Below are positions 43,285 through 52,606 of a DNA stretch of 64,000 nt, one piece after another. Positions within the stretch are counted from its first letter, which is position 1. Each line of letters opens with the position of its first letter. The stretch is from positions 62,001 to 126,000 of the forward strand of contig JAUIGE010000017.1 in NCBI GenBank assembly GCA_030430205.1. Reading direction: 5' to 3'. The position numbers and the translations under genes were made by a program. The notes under the pieces were generated by a model, which made no database searches, had not been told where the DNA came from, and saw nothing but the letters and a program-made list of their open reading frames with translations. The stretch comes from Bacteroidia bacterium (lineage in GTDB: Bacteria; Bacteroidota; Bacteroidia; J057).

Positions 43285-45492
43285 TTATCCTTCCCAGCCA
43301 TCCAGTCCCTGCGGGAGTTTATCGGGAGAAGCTTTACGCTTGTGGTACTCCACTTTTTCCTTCCAGCAATCCAGCTGCACATCATAGCCGGGAGGTTTGG
43401 TAAAATGGTTGCGGAGCAGGTTGAGGCGCTCATCGGCATAGGCCCGCTCTATGAAGCCACCGAATATCGGCCTGGCCATATAGGCCCCCTGACCATAGGT
43501 CATGGTTCGGAAGCGCATCCTGCGCTCTGCACAGCCTACCCAGACGCCTGCGGCCAGTTCGGGCGTGATGCCCATAAACCAACCATCGGATTGATCCTGG
43601 GTCGTACCCGTTTTGCCGCCTATGGCGACTTTTTCCTTTTGAATGCTTTTCAATTCACCTTTTAAGCCACAGGTACCGCCAGCTTTTTGCAAAAGCTCGG
43701 TCATGGTATAGGCCGTTTCTTTGGAAAGCGCCTGATGGCTTTGAGGGATATGTTTGTAGAGAATGTTGCCTGTGGCATCGCGGATTTCAGAAATAAAATA
43801 AGGAGGGATATGATCGCCCTGGTTGACGAAAGTCGTATATGCACCCGTCATTTCCAGCACACTCAACTCAGTAGTTCCCAGGCCGATAGAAGGATAGGGA
43901 GGGATTTCGGATTGAATGCCTATTTCCCGGGCGCTGGCAGCCACCACTTCCGGAGAAAGCTCCTTTACCAGACGGGCGGTCACTACATTGTAGGAATATT
44001 TGAGCGCCTGCTCCAGACTGACAATGCCACCCAGGTTGTCGCCTACATTTTTGGGCGACCAGTCCTCACTATCCTCCATTTCAAAGCTAACTCTCTGGTT
44101 GAGGTAGAGGTCGCAGGGCTTTGCTATGCCGGAGTTGATGGCAGCGGCATATACAAAAGGCTTAAAAGTAGAACCCGTCTGCCTCCTGCTCAACTCGACA
44201 TGGTCGTAGCGGAAATACTGATAATCCAGCCCTCCCACCCAGGCTTTGACGGCTCCGCTCGTCGGAGAGATAACTGACATCCCCGCTTCCAGGAAGCGGC
44301 TGTAGTACCTGATAGAGTCCATCGGACTCATCAGGGTATCCAATTCGCCTTCCCAGCTAAACAGCTTCATCGGCACCGGCGTCTCAAATATGAGTTTGAT
44401 TTCTGCTTCGTTTTTGCCCGCCTGCTTAGCCAGAATATAGCGGAGGGTCATCCGCTTCTGGCGGTCAAGAATGTCGGGCTCCTGCCGCCAGGCTTCCTGT
44501 CCTTTTATATGTTTGTCAAAAACTTTTTGAAGTTGGCCCATATAGGCTTTGACTGCCGCCTCTGCATGCTCCTGCATGCGGGTATCGATGGTGGTGTGGA
44601 TTTCGAGTCCGTCGCGGTAGATATCGTAGCCATTTTCTCTGCCCCATTTTTCCAGCCATAAGCGAGCCCTCTCTACAAAATAGGGCGCCAGGCGCTGCGG
44701 CTGCTCCTCCTGATCTGCCAGTAGGCTGATCGGAATGGCCTTCAGGCTGTCCACGATGTCTGCCTCTATCTTATGTTGTTCATTCAATAGATTGAGCACG
44801 GTATTGCGCCTTTTCAGCGCAAGTTCAGGCCGCTTATGCGGATGATAGGTGCCCTGGCCTTTGAGCAGGCCTACCATGAATGCGGATTCTTCCCAGCTGA
44901 GGTCCGCAGCACTCTTGCCAAAAAGCCGTTTTGCGGCGGTCTCCACCCCAAAGCAGTTGCCGTAGATGTTGACGGTATTGAGGTAAAGCTCAAGGATTTC
45001 TTCCTTGGTATAGTATTTTTCCAACCGCAGGGCGGTTGCGATTTCGCGCAACTTGCGGCGGATGCTGCGTTTTCTCCCGATTTCGGGATAGAGGTTGCGT
45101 GCCAGCTGCATGCTGATGGTGCTGCCTCCGCTGAGCTGATCCCGGCGCAGATAGCGCCAGCTAATAGAAGGCAATGCCTGCCTGTCAACACCCGAATGCT
45201 CGTAAAAACGCTTGTCCTCCGTCGCTATCAGGGCTAAGATAAAGTGGGGAGAAACCTCCTCCAGGCTGATGCTTTCGCGGTTTTCGCCCTTATGCAAATG
45301 CGCCAAAAGCTCCAGATTCGCTGAATACATTCTGCTGGACCGGTAGCTAAGCGGAGACTCTATCCTGTCAACGGAAGGGATGCTTCGCCAAATCCCTATC
45401 CCATAGGCCAATATCCAGGCGATGCCCAGCCAGATAGCGCCCCAAAATAGGATGCGTGGAATGCGGTAAGATGGCTTTTTTGGTTCGTTCAT
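43285..45492 (-). CDS. Class A penicillin-binding protein (PBP1A-like)
   Basis: 735 aa. One membrane anchor (about 12-32) leads to a glycosyltransferase 51 domain (about 55-240: IATEDKRFYEHSGVD with the catalytic Glu, GGSTISMQLARNLYP, EILELYLNTVNIYGNCFGVE). The transpeptidase domain (about 400-680) has the serine motif GSTFKPFVYA, the SYN motif in YSYNVVTARL, and KTGTTQDQSDGWFMG. Both activities look intact. It polymerises and cross-links peptidoglycan at the inner membrane. The C-terminal tail is short, with no accessory domain. It is convergent with the SMP-30 gene (6 bp between stops). Confidence 0.95.
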   Translation of the reverse strand: MNEPKKPSYRIPRILFWGAIWLGIAWILAYGIGIWRSIPSVDRIESPLSYRSSRMYSANLELLAHLHKGENRESISLEEVSPHFILALIATEDKRFYEHSGVDRQALPSISWRYLRRDQLSGGSTISMQLARNLYPEIGRKRSIRRKLREIATALRLEKYYTKEEILELYLNTVNIYGNCFGVETAAKRLFGKSAADLSWEESAFMVGLLKGQGTYHPHKRPELALKRRNTVLNLLNEQHKIEADIVDSLKAIPISLLADQEEQPQRLAPYFVERARLWLEKWGRENGYDIYRDGLEIHTTIDTRMQEHAEAAVKAYMGQLQKVFDKHIKGQEAWRQEPDILDRQKRMTLRYILAKQAGKNEAEIKLIFETPVPMKLFSWEGELDTLMSPMDSIRYYSRFLEAGMSVISPTSGAVKAWVGGLDYQYFRYDHVELSRRQTGSTFKPFVYAAAINSGIAKPCDLYLNQRVSFEMEDSEDWSPKNVGDNLGGIVSLEQALKYSYNVVTARLVKELSPEVVAASAREIGIQSEIPPYPSIGLGTTELSVLEMTGAYTTFVNQGDHIPPYFISEIRDATGNILYKHIPQSHQALSKETAYTMTELLQKAGGTCGLKGELKSIQKEKVAIGGKTGTTQDQSDGWFMGITPELAAGVWVGCAERRMRFRTMTYGQGAYMARPIFGGFIERAYADERLNLLRNHFTKPPGYDVQLDCWKEKVEYHKRKASPDKLPQGLDGWEG

Positions 45493-45632
45493 TTCCCCTT
45501 CAAGTTAGTGCTTTTGGAAATTTTTCCTCCTAAAACAATCAGCTTTTTCTTAAGAAAATAAAAAACAGTATAGTTTTTGTTTAAGGCAAAGTGATCTTCC
45601 AAAATTGGAAAAAATTTACGCTCGAATACTGT

Positions 45633-46811
45633 ATGGAAAGCACCCTGGTAGTTATTTTTTGGATTTGTCTTGCTGTTATTTTTTATGCCTATATCGGATA
45701 TGGAATTCTGCTATATGCTTTGCTTAAGGTGAAAAGATGGATGAGGGGAAAAGATAAAGCCTTTGATCCGGATTTTGTGCCGGAGGTGACGCTGCTGGTA
45801 GCAGCTTATAATGAGGAAGATTTCATCGCCCAAAAAATCGAGAATTCACTGGCTTTGGATTATCCCAAAGACAAATTGAAATTTTTGTTTGTCACAGATG
45901 GATCAGATGATTCAACGCCTGAAATCATTTCCCAATATCCTGAAATCAGGCTCATGCACTCGCCTGAGCGCGCCGGCAAAATCGCCGCCGTTCACCGGGC
46001 CATGCCCACGGTAGACAGCCCCATCACCATCTATACAGATGCCAATACTTTCCTCAATCCGGAAGCTGTGCGCAGGATCGTGCGGCACTATGCCGATCTG
46101 GAAGTGGGCGCAGTTTCAGGCGAAAAGCGCATCCGAAGCACCGCCAAAGATGCAGCTCAGGGCGCTGGAGAAGGCATTTATTGGAAATATGAGTCCACCC
46201 TGAAAAGGTGGGATTCTGAATTGTATTCGGTCGTGGGAGCTGCAGGAGAGTTGTTCTCCATTCGCACGGACTTGCATGAGGAGATCCCGCGGGATACTGT
46301 GATCGAGGATTTTTTCACGACCATGCGCATCGCCCAAAAGGGCTATCGGGTACGCTATGAGCCGGAGGCTTATGCCACCGAAGCGCCTTCGGCCTCTGTG
46401 AAGGAAGAACTTAAGCGCAAGGTGCGCATCGCGGCGGGTGCCATGCAGGCCATGTGGCGGCTGCGCAGCCTGCTCAACCCCTTTCGCTATGGCATGCTGA
46501 GCTTTCAGTATATCTCGCATCGTGTATTGCGGTGGACATTGGCTCCTTTGGGGCTGCTGCTGCTTTTTGCGAGCAATGTGCTTCTGGCGGCCGGAGGCAG
46601 CGTTTTTTTCCAATTCATCCTGCTTATGCAGATCGGTTTTTATGCCGCAGCTGTGCTCGGCTGGCTGATGGAGCGTCGCCAGTTGAAGGTCAAGGCACTT
46701 TTTGTGCCCTATTACTTTTGCGTGATGAATTATGCGATGTATGCAGGTTTCCTGCGCTATGTGCGCGGCTCGCAAAGCGTGCTTTGGGAACGCGCGAAGC
46801 GGGGGGAATGA
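45633..46811 (+). CDS. Membrane-bound family 2 glycosyltransferase (processive type)
   Basis: 392 aa from ATG 45633; a GTG at 45591 only adds 14 residues before the membrane helix. One N-terminal helix (about 6-28) and two or three C-terminal helices (about 300-380) enclose a GT-A domain: VTLLVAAYNEEDFI, FVTDGSDDSTPEI, IYTDANTF (DxD), and VIEDFFTTMRIAQKGYRV with the ED and a Q..R-like end (KRKVRIAAG) as in synthases of polysaccharides such as poly-N-acetylglucosamine or hyaluronan-like chains. The product is unknown. It is a single gene between repeats. Confidence 0.88.
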   Translation: MESTLVVIFWICLAVIFYAYIGYGILLYALLKVKRWMRGKDKAFDPDFVPEVTLLVAAYNEEDFIAQKIENSLALDYPKDKLKFLFVTDGSDDSTPEIISQYPEIRLMHSPERAGKIAAVHRAMPTVDSPITIYTDANTFLNPEAVRRIVRHYADLEVGAVSGEKRIRSTAKDAAQGAGEGIYWKYESTLKRWDSELYSVVGAAGELFSIRTDLHEEIPRDTVIEDFFTTMRIAQKGYRVRYEPEAYATEAPSASVKEELKRKVRIAAGAMQAMWRLRSLLNPFRYGMLSFQYISHRVLRWTLAPLGLLLLFASNVLLAAGGSVFFQFILLMQIGFYAAAVLGWLMERRQLKVKALFVPYYFCVMNYAMYAGFLRYVRGSQSVLWERAKRGE

Positions 46812-46889
46812 TTAGCAGATGAGAGGATTAGCAGATGAGAGGATTTGTTGAATCTGCAAATCTATTAATTTTCTAATCTACTAATTTCC
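46810..46889. repeat. GATTAGCAGATGAGAG repeat with inverted arm
   Basis: Two exact copies of the 16-bp unit (46810..46841) are followed, after a short spacer, by an inverted degenerate arm (46851..46889) that pairs with them (ATTAG-AGAT-AGA-ATTA pattern). It starts in the stop codon of the glycosyltransferase and may serve as its terminator. A related single arm lies at 61825..61875. Confidence 0.7.
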
Positions 46890-46985
46890 AAGTGACCTTT
46901 TACTAAGTCCTTGCATCTAAAGGGCGAAAGTGCGATTTTCACTTTTTATAAAATCACCACTAACTCAATAAAAAATTACACAATT

Positions 46986-47381
46986 ATGAGCTTACAAGAA
47001 AAATATCGTCCTGTATTGGACCTCGGCCAGGAATTTGAAGTAAAAGACGGCTATGTTAAAGAAGATGAGCTGACTGGCAAACTGAAAATTGGAGGCACCA
47101 CCAAAACTCAGTATGAGAAAGACAAGATGTGGGACAAAATCAAAGAAATCGGTGGAGATATTCCTACTGACCTTGTTGCCGACATCAAAGTAGAAGTGAC
47201 AGATTACTACCACAAGCATGTTGTACAGAAAGGTGAGTCTTTGAGCAAAATCGCTAAGCATTACCTGGGCGACTTCATGAAGTACAAAGAAATTTTTGAG
47301 GCAAATACGGATATCCTGAAAAACCCTGATATGATCCATCCTGGGCAGGAGCTGAAGATTCCTTTTGCCAAAGAGTCATAG
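46986..47381 (+). CDS. LysM-domain protein, Kbp/YgaU-like
   Basis: 131 aa from ATG 46986; the open frame upstream to 46911 lacks coding character. The N-terminal 80 residues form a small charged alpha/beta domain (KMWDKIKEIGGDIPTDLVADIKVEV) that resembles a BON-type fold. A single LysM follows (about 80-128: HVVQKGESLSKIAKHYLGD ... NPDMIHPGQELKIP). No signal peptide is present, as in the E. coli potassium-binding protein Kbp. A link to potassium is inference from that resemblance. A strong terminator follows. Confidence 0.85.
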   Translation: MSLQEKYRPVLDLGQEFEVKDGYVKEDELTGKLKIGGTTKTQYEKDKMWDKIKEIGGDIPTDLVADIKVEVTDYYHKHVVQKGESLSKIAKHYLGDFMKYKEIFEANTDILKNPDMIHPGQELKIPFAKES

Positions 47382-47404
47382 TTTCGCAAAAGATAATGTG
47401 AAAA

Positions 47405-47435
47405 AGCCGATGTTTTTTTAAGCATCGGCTTTTTT
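47405..47435 (+). terminator. Intrinsic terminator of the LysM gene
   Basis: The 8-bp stem AGCCGATG/CATCGGCT with a T-rich loop is followed by TTTTTC and more T. It lies 24 bp after the stop. Confidence 0.9.
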
Positions 47436-47447
47436 CTTTTTTAATCC

Positions 47448-47478
47448 TTGGGATAAAGAGGATAGATTCCTAAATTTG
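47448..47478 (+). promoter_or_regulatory. Promoter of rpmH-rnpA-yidD
   Basis: TTG (47448..47450), exactly 20 bases, TAAATTTG (47471..47478): a full match to the Bacteroidota housekeeping consensus. The leader to the rpmH start is about 15 nt. Confidence 0.8.
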
Positions 47479-47500
47479 CCCCCCGTAAAAAATATAGAAG

Positions 47501-47662
47501 ATGGCACAGAGAACTTTTCAACCCAGTAATAGAAAACGCAGAAACAAGCATGGTTTCCGCGCGCGTATGGCTTCAGCAACAGGCCGCAAAGTATTGGCAC
47601 ATCGTCGTGCCAAAGGTCGCAAAAAGCTGACTGTCAGTGACGAGCCTCGTCACAAGGGCTAA
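47501..47662 (+). CDS. rpmH: Ribosomal protein bL34
   Basis: 53 aa beginning [20 protein letters not shown], followed by [22 protein letters not shown], the standard bL34 sequence of the large subunit, with an eight-residue acidic/basic tail. It is the first gene of the rpmH-rnpA-yidD unit and overlaps nothing; rnpA starts 8 bp later. Confidence 0.98.
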   Translation: MAQRTFQPSNRKRRNKHGFRARMASATGRKVLAHRRAKGRKKLTVSDEPRHKG

Positions 47663-47670
47663 GATATATT

Positions 47671-48114
47671 GTGAATGAGCTGCATCATTCCCCTATTATA
47701 AGAAAAACGTTAAAAAGGCGCGAGATACTTCGCGGCAAACGTGCAGTAACTTATTTATTTGAGCATGGCCAAACCTTTAGGATGGGCGTGCTCAAATTTT
47801 ATTTTGTATTTGATATACCCGAAGAATTGGTAGAAACGCTCCTGACAGGAGGTTTTTCCGTTCCCAAGCGCCTCCACAAGCGGGCAGTTGCCCGCAATTT
47901 GCTCAAACGACGCATGCGCGAAGCCTTTCGCCTCAACAAGGAAATCCTGCTTCCGGCTCTGCAACGAAATAACCAAAGGCTCGTTATCTTTGTAACTTAT
48001 ACCCGACCCTTTGTTGCAAAGTACAGCCAGATCGCAGGCGCCCTCAAGGCTGGCCTGCATCATTTGGCCCAAGAAATAGAAAAACGTGAAGCGGATTCTG
48101 ATATTTCTGGTTAG
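47671..48114 (+). CDS. rnpA: Ribonuclease P protein component
   Basis: 147 aa, GTG start at 47671. The central basic helix [22 protein letters not shown] (about 70-91) is the RNR signature that binds the RNase P RNA. FSVPKR and the preceding strands complete the fold. It acts with the catalytic RNA to mature tRNA 5' ends. Its 3' end overlaps yidD by 29 bp, so the two are translationally coupled. Confidence 0.95.
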   Translation: MNELHHSPIIRKTLKRREILRGKRAVTYLFEHGQTFRMGVLKFYFVFDIPEELVETLLTGGFSVPKRLHKRAVARNLLKRRMREAFRLNKEILLPALQRNNQRLVIFVTYTRPFVAKYSQIAGALKAGLHHLAQEIEKREADSDISG

Positions 48115-48295
48115 AGCATACCAGGCAGCGATTTCTCCTTATTTCCCTGCCTCCTGCAGGTACACCCCCACCTGCTCACAATACACCATAGAAGCCATGC
48201 AAAAGCATGGTGCCCTCAAAGGCTTCTGGATGGGCCTCAAGCGCATCTCCCGCTGCCACCCATGGGGTGGGCATGGGCATGATCCGGTGCCTTAA
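48086..48295 (+). CDS. yidD: Membrane protein insertion efficiency factor YidD
   Basis: 69 aa from GTG 48086, inside the end of rnp[20 protein letters not shown] with its three cysteines and the C-terminal [13 protein letters not shown] are the family signatures. YidD helps YidC-dependent insertion of inner-membrane proteins. The start [13 protein letters not shown] is the usual amphipathic helix. No yidC lies in the window. Confidence 0.96.
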   Translation: MKRILIFLVRAYQAAISPYFPASCRYTPTCSQYTIEAMQKHGALKGFWMGLKRISRCHPWGGHGHDPVP

Positions 48296-48397
48296 AAACT
48301 TGAACTCCAACTCGTGCTCCAACTGCAACCCTCTCCTCCTTCCACCCCATTATGCAGTAGCCCTTACAGGGAATTTTTGTAATTTGAACCTGGAAAT

Positions 48398-48515
48398 AAG
48401 AATAAGAGAAGATATAGACACTGAAATTTTACTGATAAGACAGATTTTCACCGTTTCTCTTTTTAACTTTTCAAATCAGGCTAATCCGTGTATATCAGCG
48501 TCCTCCTTCTTCGAC
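48398..48515. repeat. Palindromic GACACTGA/ATCAGCGTC repeat
   Basis: The left arm contains GACACTGAAATTTTACTGAT and the right arm ends ATCCGTGTATATCAGCGTCC; the two are imperfect reverse complements around an AT-rich centre. It belongs to the same family as 17796..17887 and 20098..20218 and lies upstream of the S41 gene. Confidence 0.55.
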
Positions 48516-48537
48516 TCAATTAAAATCATCATTTAAA

Positions 48538-50196
48538 ATGAAATTCAGAAAAGCGATCATCGGCTCCATAGCCCTGGCCATGGCCTTCAGCGTGGGTGCG
48601 ATCACCCAACACAACGACAACTACTTCGAGATATCTAAAAACCTGGACATCTTCGGTAAGATGTATCGGGAGGTCAATACCCTCTATGTAGATGGGGTTG
48701 ATCCCACCAAAATGATGCGAACAGGGATAGACGCCATGCTGGCGGAACTGGACCCCTACACCAATTTTTATGGTGAAAGTGAAATTGAGGATGCCAAGTT
48801 TATGCAGACCGGACAATATGGAGGCATCGGCGCTTCTGTAGGAAAGCGTGATGGCAAATTCATCGTTCTGGAGCCATATCAGGATTATCCTGCTGCAAAG
48901 ACTGGCCTGGTGGCAGGTGATGAAATCCTGAAAGTTGACGGTCAGAATGTGGCTGACACCAAAATGACAGTCCGTGAGCTACGCGACCTGCTTCGCGGAC
49001 AAAAGGGAACGAAGGTAAGGCTTACGGTTAAGCGCATTGGCCAGGAAGAATCAGAAGAAGTCAACCTGGAAAGAGATCGCATCAAGATAGATAATGTGCC
49101 TTATTATGGCCTGGCTACCGATAATATCGGATATATTTCCCTCACGGGTTTTACTGCAAATGCCAGCCAGGAAGTAAGAAATGCATTTGTCGCCCTCAAA
49201 AATGAGCATCAAATAACAGGTGTCATCCTTGACTTGCGGGGCAATCCCGGTGGCCTCCTGGGCGAAGCCGTTAAAATCTCCAATGTATTCATCCCCCGCG
49301 ACGAAAACATCGTCGAGACACGAGGCAAGGAGCCTACTTCTATCCGCCAGTATAAGACGCCGCTGGTACCTGCGGATATTGATATTCCCCTGGCTGTCCT
49401 GGTAAATGGCGGTTCTGCCTCAGCCTCTGAGATTGTGTCAGGCTCTATTCAGGACCTGGATAGAGGGGTTGTTATTGGAGAAAAAAGCTATGGCAAAGGG
49501 CTGGTTCAAAACATCCGACCTTTGAGTTATAATACCCAGATGAAAGTGACCACGGCCAAATACTATACGCCCAGCGGGCGCTGTATTCAGGCTATTGACT
49601 ATAGCAGCCGCAAGGACGATGGCAGTGTAGGCAAGTTGCCTGATAGCCTCAAAACGGCTTTTCAGACCCGAAACGGTCGTACCGTATATGATGGGGGAGG
49701 TATTGAGCCAGATATAGCAGTAGAAAGAGAAACCCTGCACACGCTCACTCGTGAGCTTAACCGCAAAGGCGTCATCTTCGATTTTGTGACTGAGTTTGTG
49801 ACGCAAAACGAAAGCATTGCTTCGCCACGTGAGTTTAAGGTGAGTGACAAAATCTACTCAGATTTTAAAGCTTTTGTCAAAAAACAAAACTTTACCTACA
49901 AGACAAATGCAGAGAAAAAGCTGGAAAGCCTGGAAAAAACCTTTGCAGAAGAAGAATATCAAAAGGATTTGAATAACGCTTTGGCGCAAATGAGAAAGCA
50001 GTTGGAGCAAAGCAAAGACTATGATCTTGACAAGCACAGAGACGAGATCACTCGTTTGCTGAGAGAAGAAATTATTCAGCGCTATTACTATAAGCAGGGA
50101 GTGATAGAGTCCTCTTTCAGCTATGACGAAGATATCAAAACTGCTATTGAAGTCCTGAATGACAAGGAGAGATATAACAAAATCCTGAAACCCTAA
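48538..50196 (+). CDS. S41 family C-terminal processing peptidase (CtpA-like)
   Basis: 552 aa. An N-terminal signal or anchor (about 5-22) leads to a helical cap, a PDZ domain (about 95-180: IGASVGKRDGKFIV, AAKTGLVAGDEILKVDG) and the S41 domain (about 195-390), with the catalytic Ser in GGSASASEIVSG and Lys in EKSYGKGLVQ. The helical C-terminal 170 residues (about 385-552) are longer than usual and charged. It would degrade or process periplasmic proteins. The stop codon overlaps the first heptad of the array that follows. Confidence 0.95.
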   Translation: MKFRKAIIGSIALAMAFSVGAITQHNDNYFEISKNLDIFGKMYREVNTLYVDGVDPTKMMRTGIDAMLAELDPYTNFYGESEIEDAKFMQTGQYGGIGASVGKRDGKFIVLEPYQDYPAAKTGLVAGDEILKVDGQNVADTKMTVRELRDLLRGQKGTKVRLTVKRIGQEESEEVNLERDRIKIDNVPYYGLATDNIGYISLTGFTANASQEVRNAFVALKNEHQITGVILDLRGNPGGLLGEAVKISNVFIPRDENIVETRGKEPTSIRQYKTPLVPADIDIPLAVLVNGGSASASEIVSGSIQDLDRGVVIGEKSYGKGLVQNIRPLSYNTQMKVTTAKYYTPSGRCIQAIDYSSRKDDGSVGKLPDSLKTAFQTRNGRTVYDGGGIEPDIAVERETLHTLTRELNRKGVIFDFVTEFVTQNESIASPREFKVSDKIYSDFKAFVKKQNFTYKTNAEKKLESLEKTFAEEEYQKDLNNALAQMRKQLEQSKDYDLDKHRDEITRLLREEIIQRYYYKQGVIESSFSYDEDIKTAIEVLNDKERYNKILKP

Positions 50197-50231
50197 ACCC
50201 GAAACCCGAAACCCGAAACCCGAAACCCGAA
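50190..50231. repeat. ACCCGAA array filling a convergent gene gap
   Basis: Six heptads (ACCCTAA, then five ACCCGAA). The S41 gene's TAA stop lies in the first unit, and the exonuclease stop starts at 50233, so the array accounts for the entire 36-bp gap between the convergent genes. Confidence 0.9.
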
Positions 50232-50232
50232 A

Positions 50233-50943
50233 CTACTCCTCAATAATCTCATAACCGCACATGCGCAACAGCACTTGTGCGGTTACTTTTACGTCTTTTT
50301 CGCAGTAGACCTGAATGCGCTCCACATCGCGTTTGCGCCAGTAAGTCTCACTTACCTGGCTACCGTCGATGTCATCTTTAGAGGTGGGGACATCCAGTAT
50401 AGCGGTAAGCAAATCCAGGCTTGTATAGGATTTGTAATCGCCAAATTTCCAGAGCTCCATCGTGTCCACGAAGGAGGTTTCCCAGGGCTTTTTGCCTTGC
50501 GTGCGCAAGGCGTAAGGGATCGGAAGCCGATTGATGATGTATCGCCTTCCCAGGTAAGGGAAGTCAAACTCCTTCCCATTATGGGCGCAAAGTCTGCGCC
50601 CTGCTTTTGACATGAAGGTATTCATGTCGCCGCCAAAATCCCGAAGGATTTTGCCTTCGTCGTCGCCCGAATAAGATTTCATCCTGATGGAAGCTTTGCC
50701 GGCTTCGTCAAAGCGAAGATATCCGCAAGAGATGCAGACGACCCTGCCAAACTCGGCATGGATACCTGCCTTTTCCCAAAAAAGCTCTTCTGTGCTTTTG
50801 TCGGGCTCTGCTTGCATGTAGCGCTTTGCCTTATGGTCCCAAAGGGCCTGCATACGAGGACTCAGCTCGTAGTAGTCTGAAACCGTGCAGGCTGTCTCGA
50901 TATCGAGAAAAAGGAGATTTGCGAGTTCTTCTTTGCTAAACAT
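50233..50943 (-). CDS. Predicted 3'-5' exonuclease (PolB-type DEDD domain)
   Basis: 236 aa. The acidic metal-binding motifs are in FLDIETACT (about 13-21, DxE), CAHNGKEFDFPYL (Asp near 126) and VYCEKDVKVTAQVLL (Asp near 220). This is the stand-alone domain related to the proofreading exonuclease of family B polymerases, present in many bacteria, with a role in DNA or RNA trimming that is poorly defined. No signal peptide is seen. It is co-directional with, and 23 bp downstream of, the second S41 gene's start region. Confidence 0.9.
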   Translation of the reverse strand: MFSKEELANLLFLDIETACTVSDYYELSPRMQALWDHKAKRYMQAEPDKSTEELFWEKAGIHAEFGRVVCISCGYLRFDEAGKASIRMKSYSGDDEGKILRDFGGDMNTFMSKAGRRLCAHNGKEFDFPYLGRRYIINRLPIPYALRTQGKKPWETSFVDTMELWKFGDYKSYTSLDLLTAILDVPTSKDDIDGSQVSETYWRKRDVERIQVYCEKDVKVTAQVLLRMCGYEIIEE

Positions 50944-50965
50944 GAAGGCAATATATGATCCCCAT

Positions 50966-52606
50966 TTATTTATCCAATACCAATTTGCCAGTTTGTTCCA
51001 GTTCCCTTGCCTTCGGCATCAGTTTTACAGCTTCCTGTAAGACCTTATCCATTTCATGGAAAACGGGATAAAAGCCATCATCCTGGTACATTTTGCGACC
51101 GATATAGGATTTGATTCGGTTGGCTATCAGCTCTTTGGAACGTTCATAGCCTTTGGCATCGCGCTTCACTTCGTGTTGCTCAGCGTACTGCTGAAATGCC
51201 TCCAACATGCTGTTGGTAACCTGGAAATTTTTCAGGAAGCTCTTTGCGTCTGGATATTTTTCCATTATATCCAAATGGTCGTCGGTATAGCTATATGCGT
51301 AGCTGCGGAAAATGTCTTTGATGGTGAGATTGGTCAGGTAGCGGCTGCCACCTGTGGTGTCGGATGCCACAAAGAAATCGGGATATATCCCGCCACCGCC
51401 AAATACTTTTCGACCGGATGTGGTATAGTAAATAAGCGAATCAGGAATTTCCATTTTTGACTCATCATAAATCTCACCAGACTCAAAGCGATGGGTTATT
51501 TCCCTTTCATATTCTTCAGAGGAAGTATTGTATGGCTTTTGGATGCAGCGACCGCTGGGAGTGTAGTATTCTGAAATAACTACACGGATCGCTGAGCTAT
51601 CGCGGAATTTGTGCTGAATCTGCACCAGGCCTTTTCCAAAGGAACGCACGCCCACGATCAGGCCTCTGTCGTGATCCTGTACCGCACCTGAGACGATCTC
51701 ACTCGCTGAAGCAGAGCCATAGTCTATCAGGACGATCAGGCCTCCTTTTTCAAACTGATTGAGGGCGGAAGTAGAGAGATATTGCTGCTTGCTGTCTGCT
51801 GTGCGACCATCTGTAGAGACAATCATCTTGCCGGAAGGCAAAAACTCATCTGCCATCTGGTAGGCACGGGTCAGGTAGCCTCCGGGATTGTTGCGCAGGT
51901 CAAGCACGAGGTTCTCCATGCCCTGATCGAGCAGCTCGCGGAGCTTTAAGGCAAATTCGGTATAGGTTTTATCTGCAAAACGGGAAACCTTGATGTAGCC
52001 GATCTTGTCATCCATCATATAGGCATAAGGCACAGAAAGGATGGGTATAACATCTCTGGTGATGTCAAATTCAAGTATTTCTTTTACCCCTCGCCTTTTT
52101 ATCCCTACTTTCACCTGTGTGCCTTTGGGGCCCTTGAGGTGGCGCATCACGTCACTATCTGTGAGGCCAATGCCGGCGATATTCTCACCGTCTACCTGGA
52201 CAATGCGGTCTCCTGCCTCTATACCCAGCTTTTCGCTGGGGCCACCAGCAAGCGGAGATACGACATAGAGTGTATCATCTATGATGCTGAATTCGATACC
52301 AATACCATCAAATCCACCGTTCATATCTTCATCCATCGCCAGCATTTGCTTTTTGGGGATATAGGTAGAGTGGGGGTCAAGGCCTTTGAAAATGCCGTTG
52401 ATCGCATCATCCACCAATTTCCCATTATCCACTTCTTTCACATAATTTCGTTGGACAAATGAAAGCGTCTGTTGGATCTTTTCTACTCCTTCTCCCAAAG
52501 AGATTTGTTGGGTGACAGGGGAGCGGTCGGTAATTTTAAAACCGAGCAGGAGGCCCAGCGATACGAAGGCCATACCAAAGATGAAATACTTGATACCTTT
52601 ATTCAT
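50966..52606 (-). CDS. S41 family C-terminal processing peptidase (second copy)
   Basis: 546 aa. The N-terminal helix (about 7-24) is followed by a PDZ domain (about 88-165: VSPLAGGPSEKLGIEAGDRIVQ) and the S41 core with YGSASASEIVSGAVQD (Ser) and RSFGKGLVQIQ (Lys). It is paralogous to the gene at 48538 but differs in the C-terminal region. The two lie convergently either side of the exonuclease gene. Substrates may include T9SS or outer-membrane proteins; that is inference. Confidence 0.95.
   Translation of the reverse strand: MNKGIKYFIFGMAFVSLGLLLGFKITDRSPVTQQISLGEGVEKIQQTLSFVQRNYVKEVDNGKLVDDAINGIFKGLDPHSTYIPKKQMLAMDEDMNGGFDGIGIEFSIIDDTLYVVSPLAGGPSEKLGIEAGDRIVQVDGENIAGIGLTDSDVMRHLKGPKGTQVKVGIKRRGVKEILEFDITRDVIPILSVPYAYMMDDKIGYIKVSRFADKTYTEFALKLRELLDQGMENLVLDLRNNPGGYLTRAYQMADEFLPSGKMIVSTDGRTADSKQQYLSTSALNQFEKGGLIVLIDYGSASASEIVSGAVQDHDRGLIVGVRSFGKGLVQIQHKFRDSSAIRVVISEYYTPSGRCIQKPYNTSSEEYEREITHRFESGEIYDESKMEIPDSLIYYTTSGRKVFGGGGIYPDFFVASDTTGGSRYLTNLTIKDIFRSYAYSYTDDHLDIMEKYPDAKSFLKNFQVTNSMLEAFQQYAEQHEVKRDAKGYERSKELIANRIKSYIGRKMYQDDGFYPVFHEMDKVLQEAVKLMPKARELEQTGKLVLDK

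Noticed and set aside
47448-48295. Replication origin near rpmH-rnpA-yidD
   Set aside because: No dnaA, no cluster of DnaA boxes and no AT-rich unwinding region seen beside this operon.
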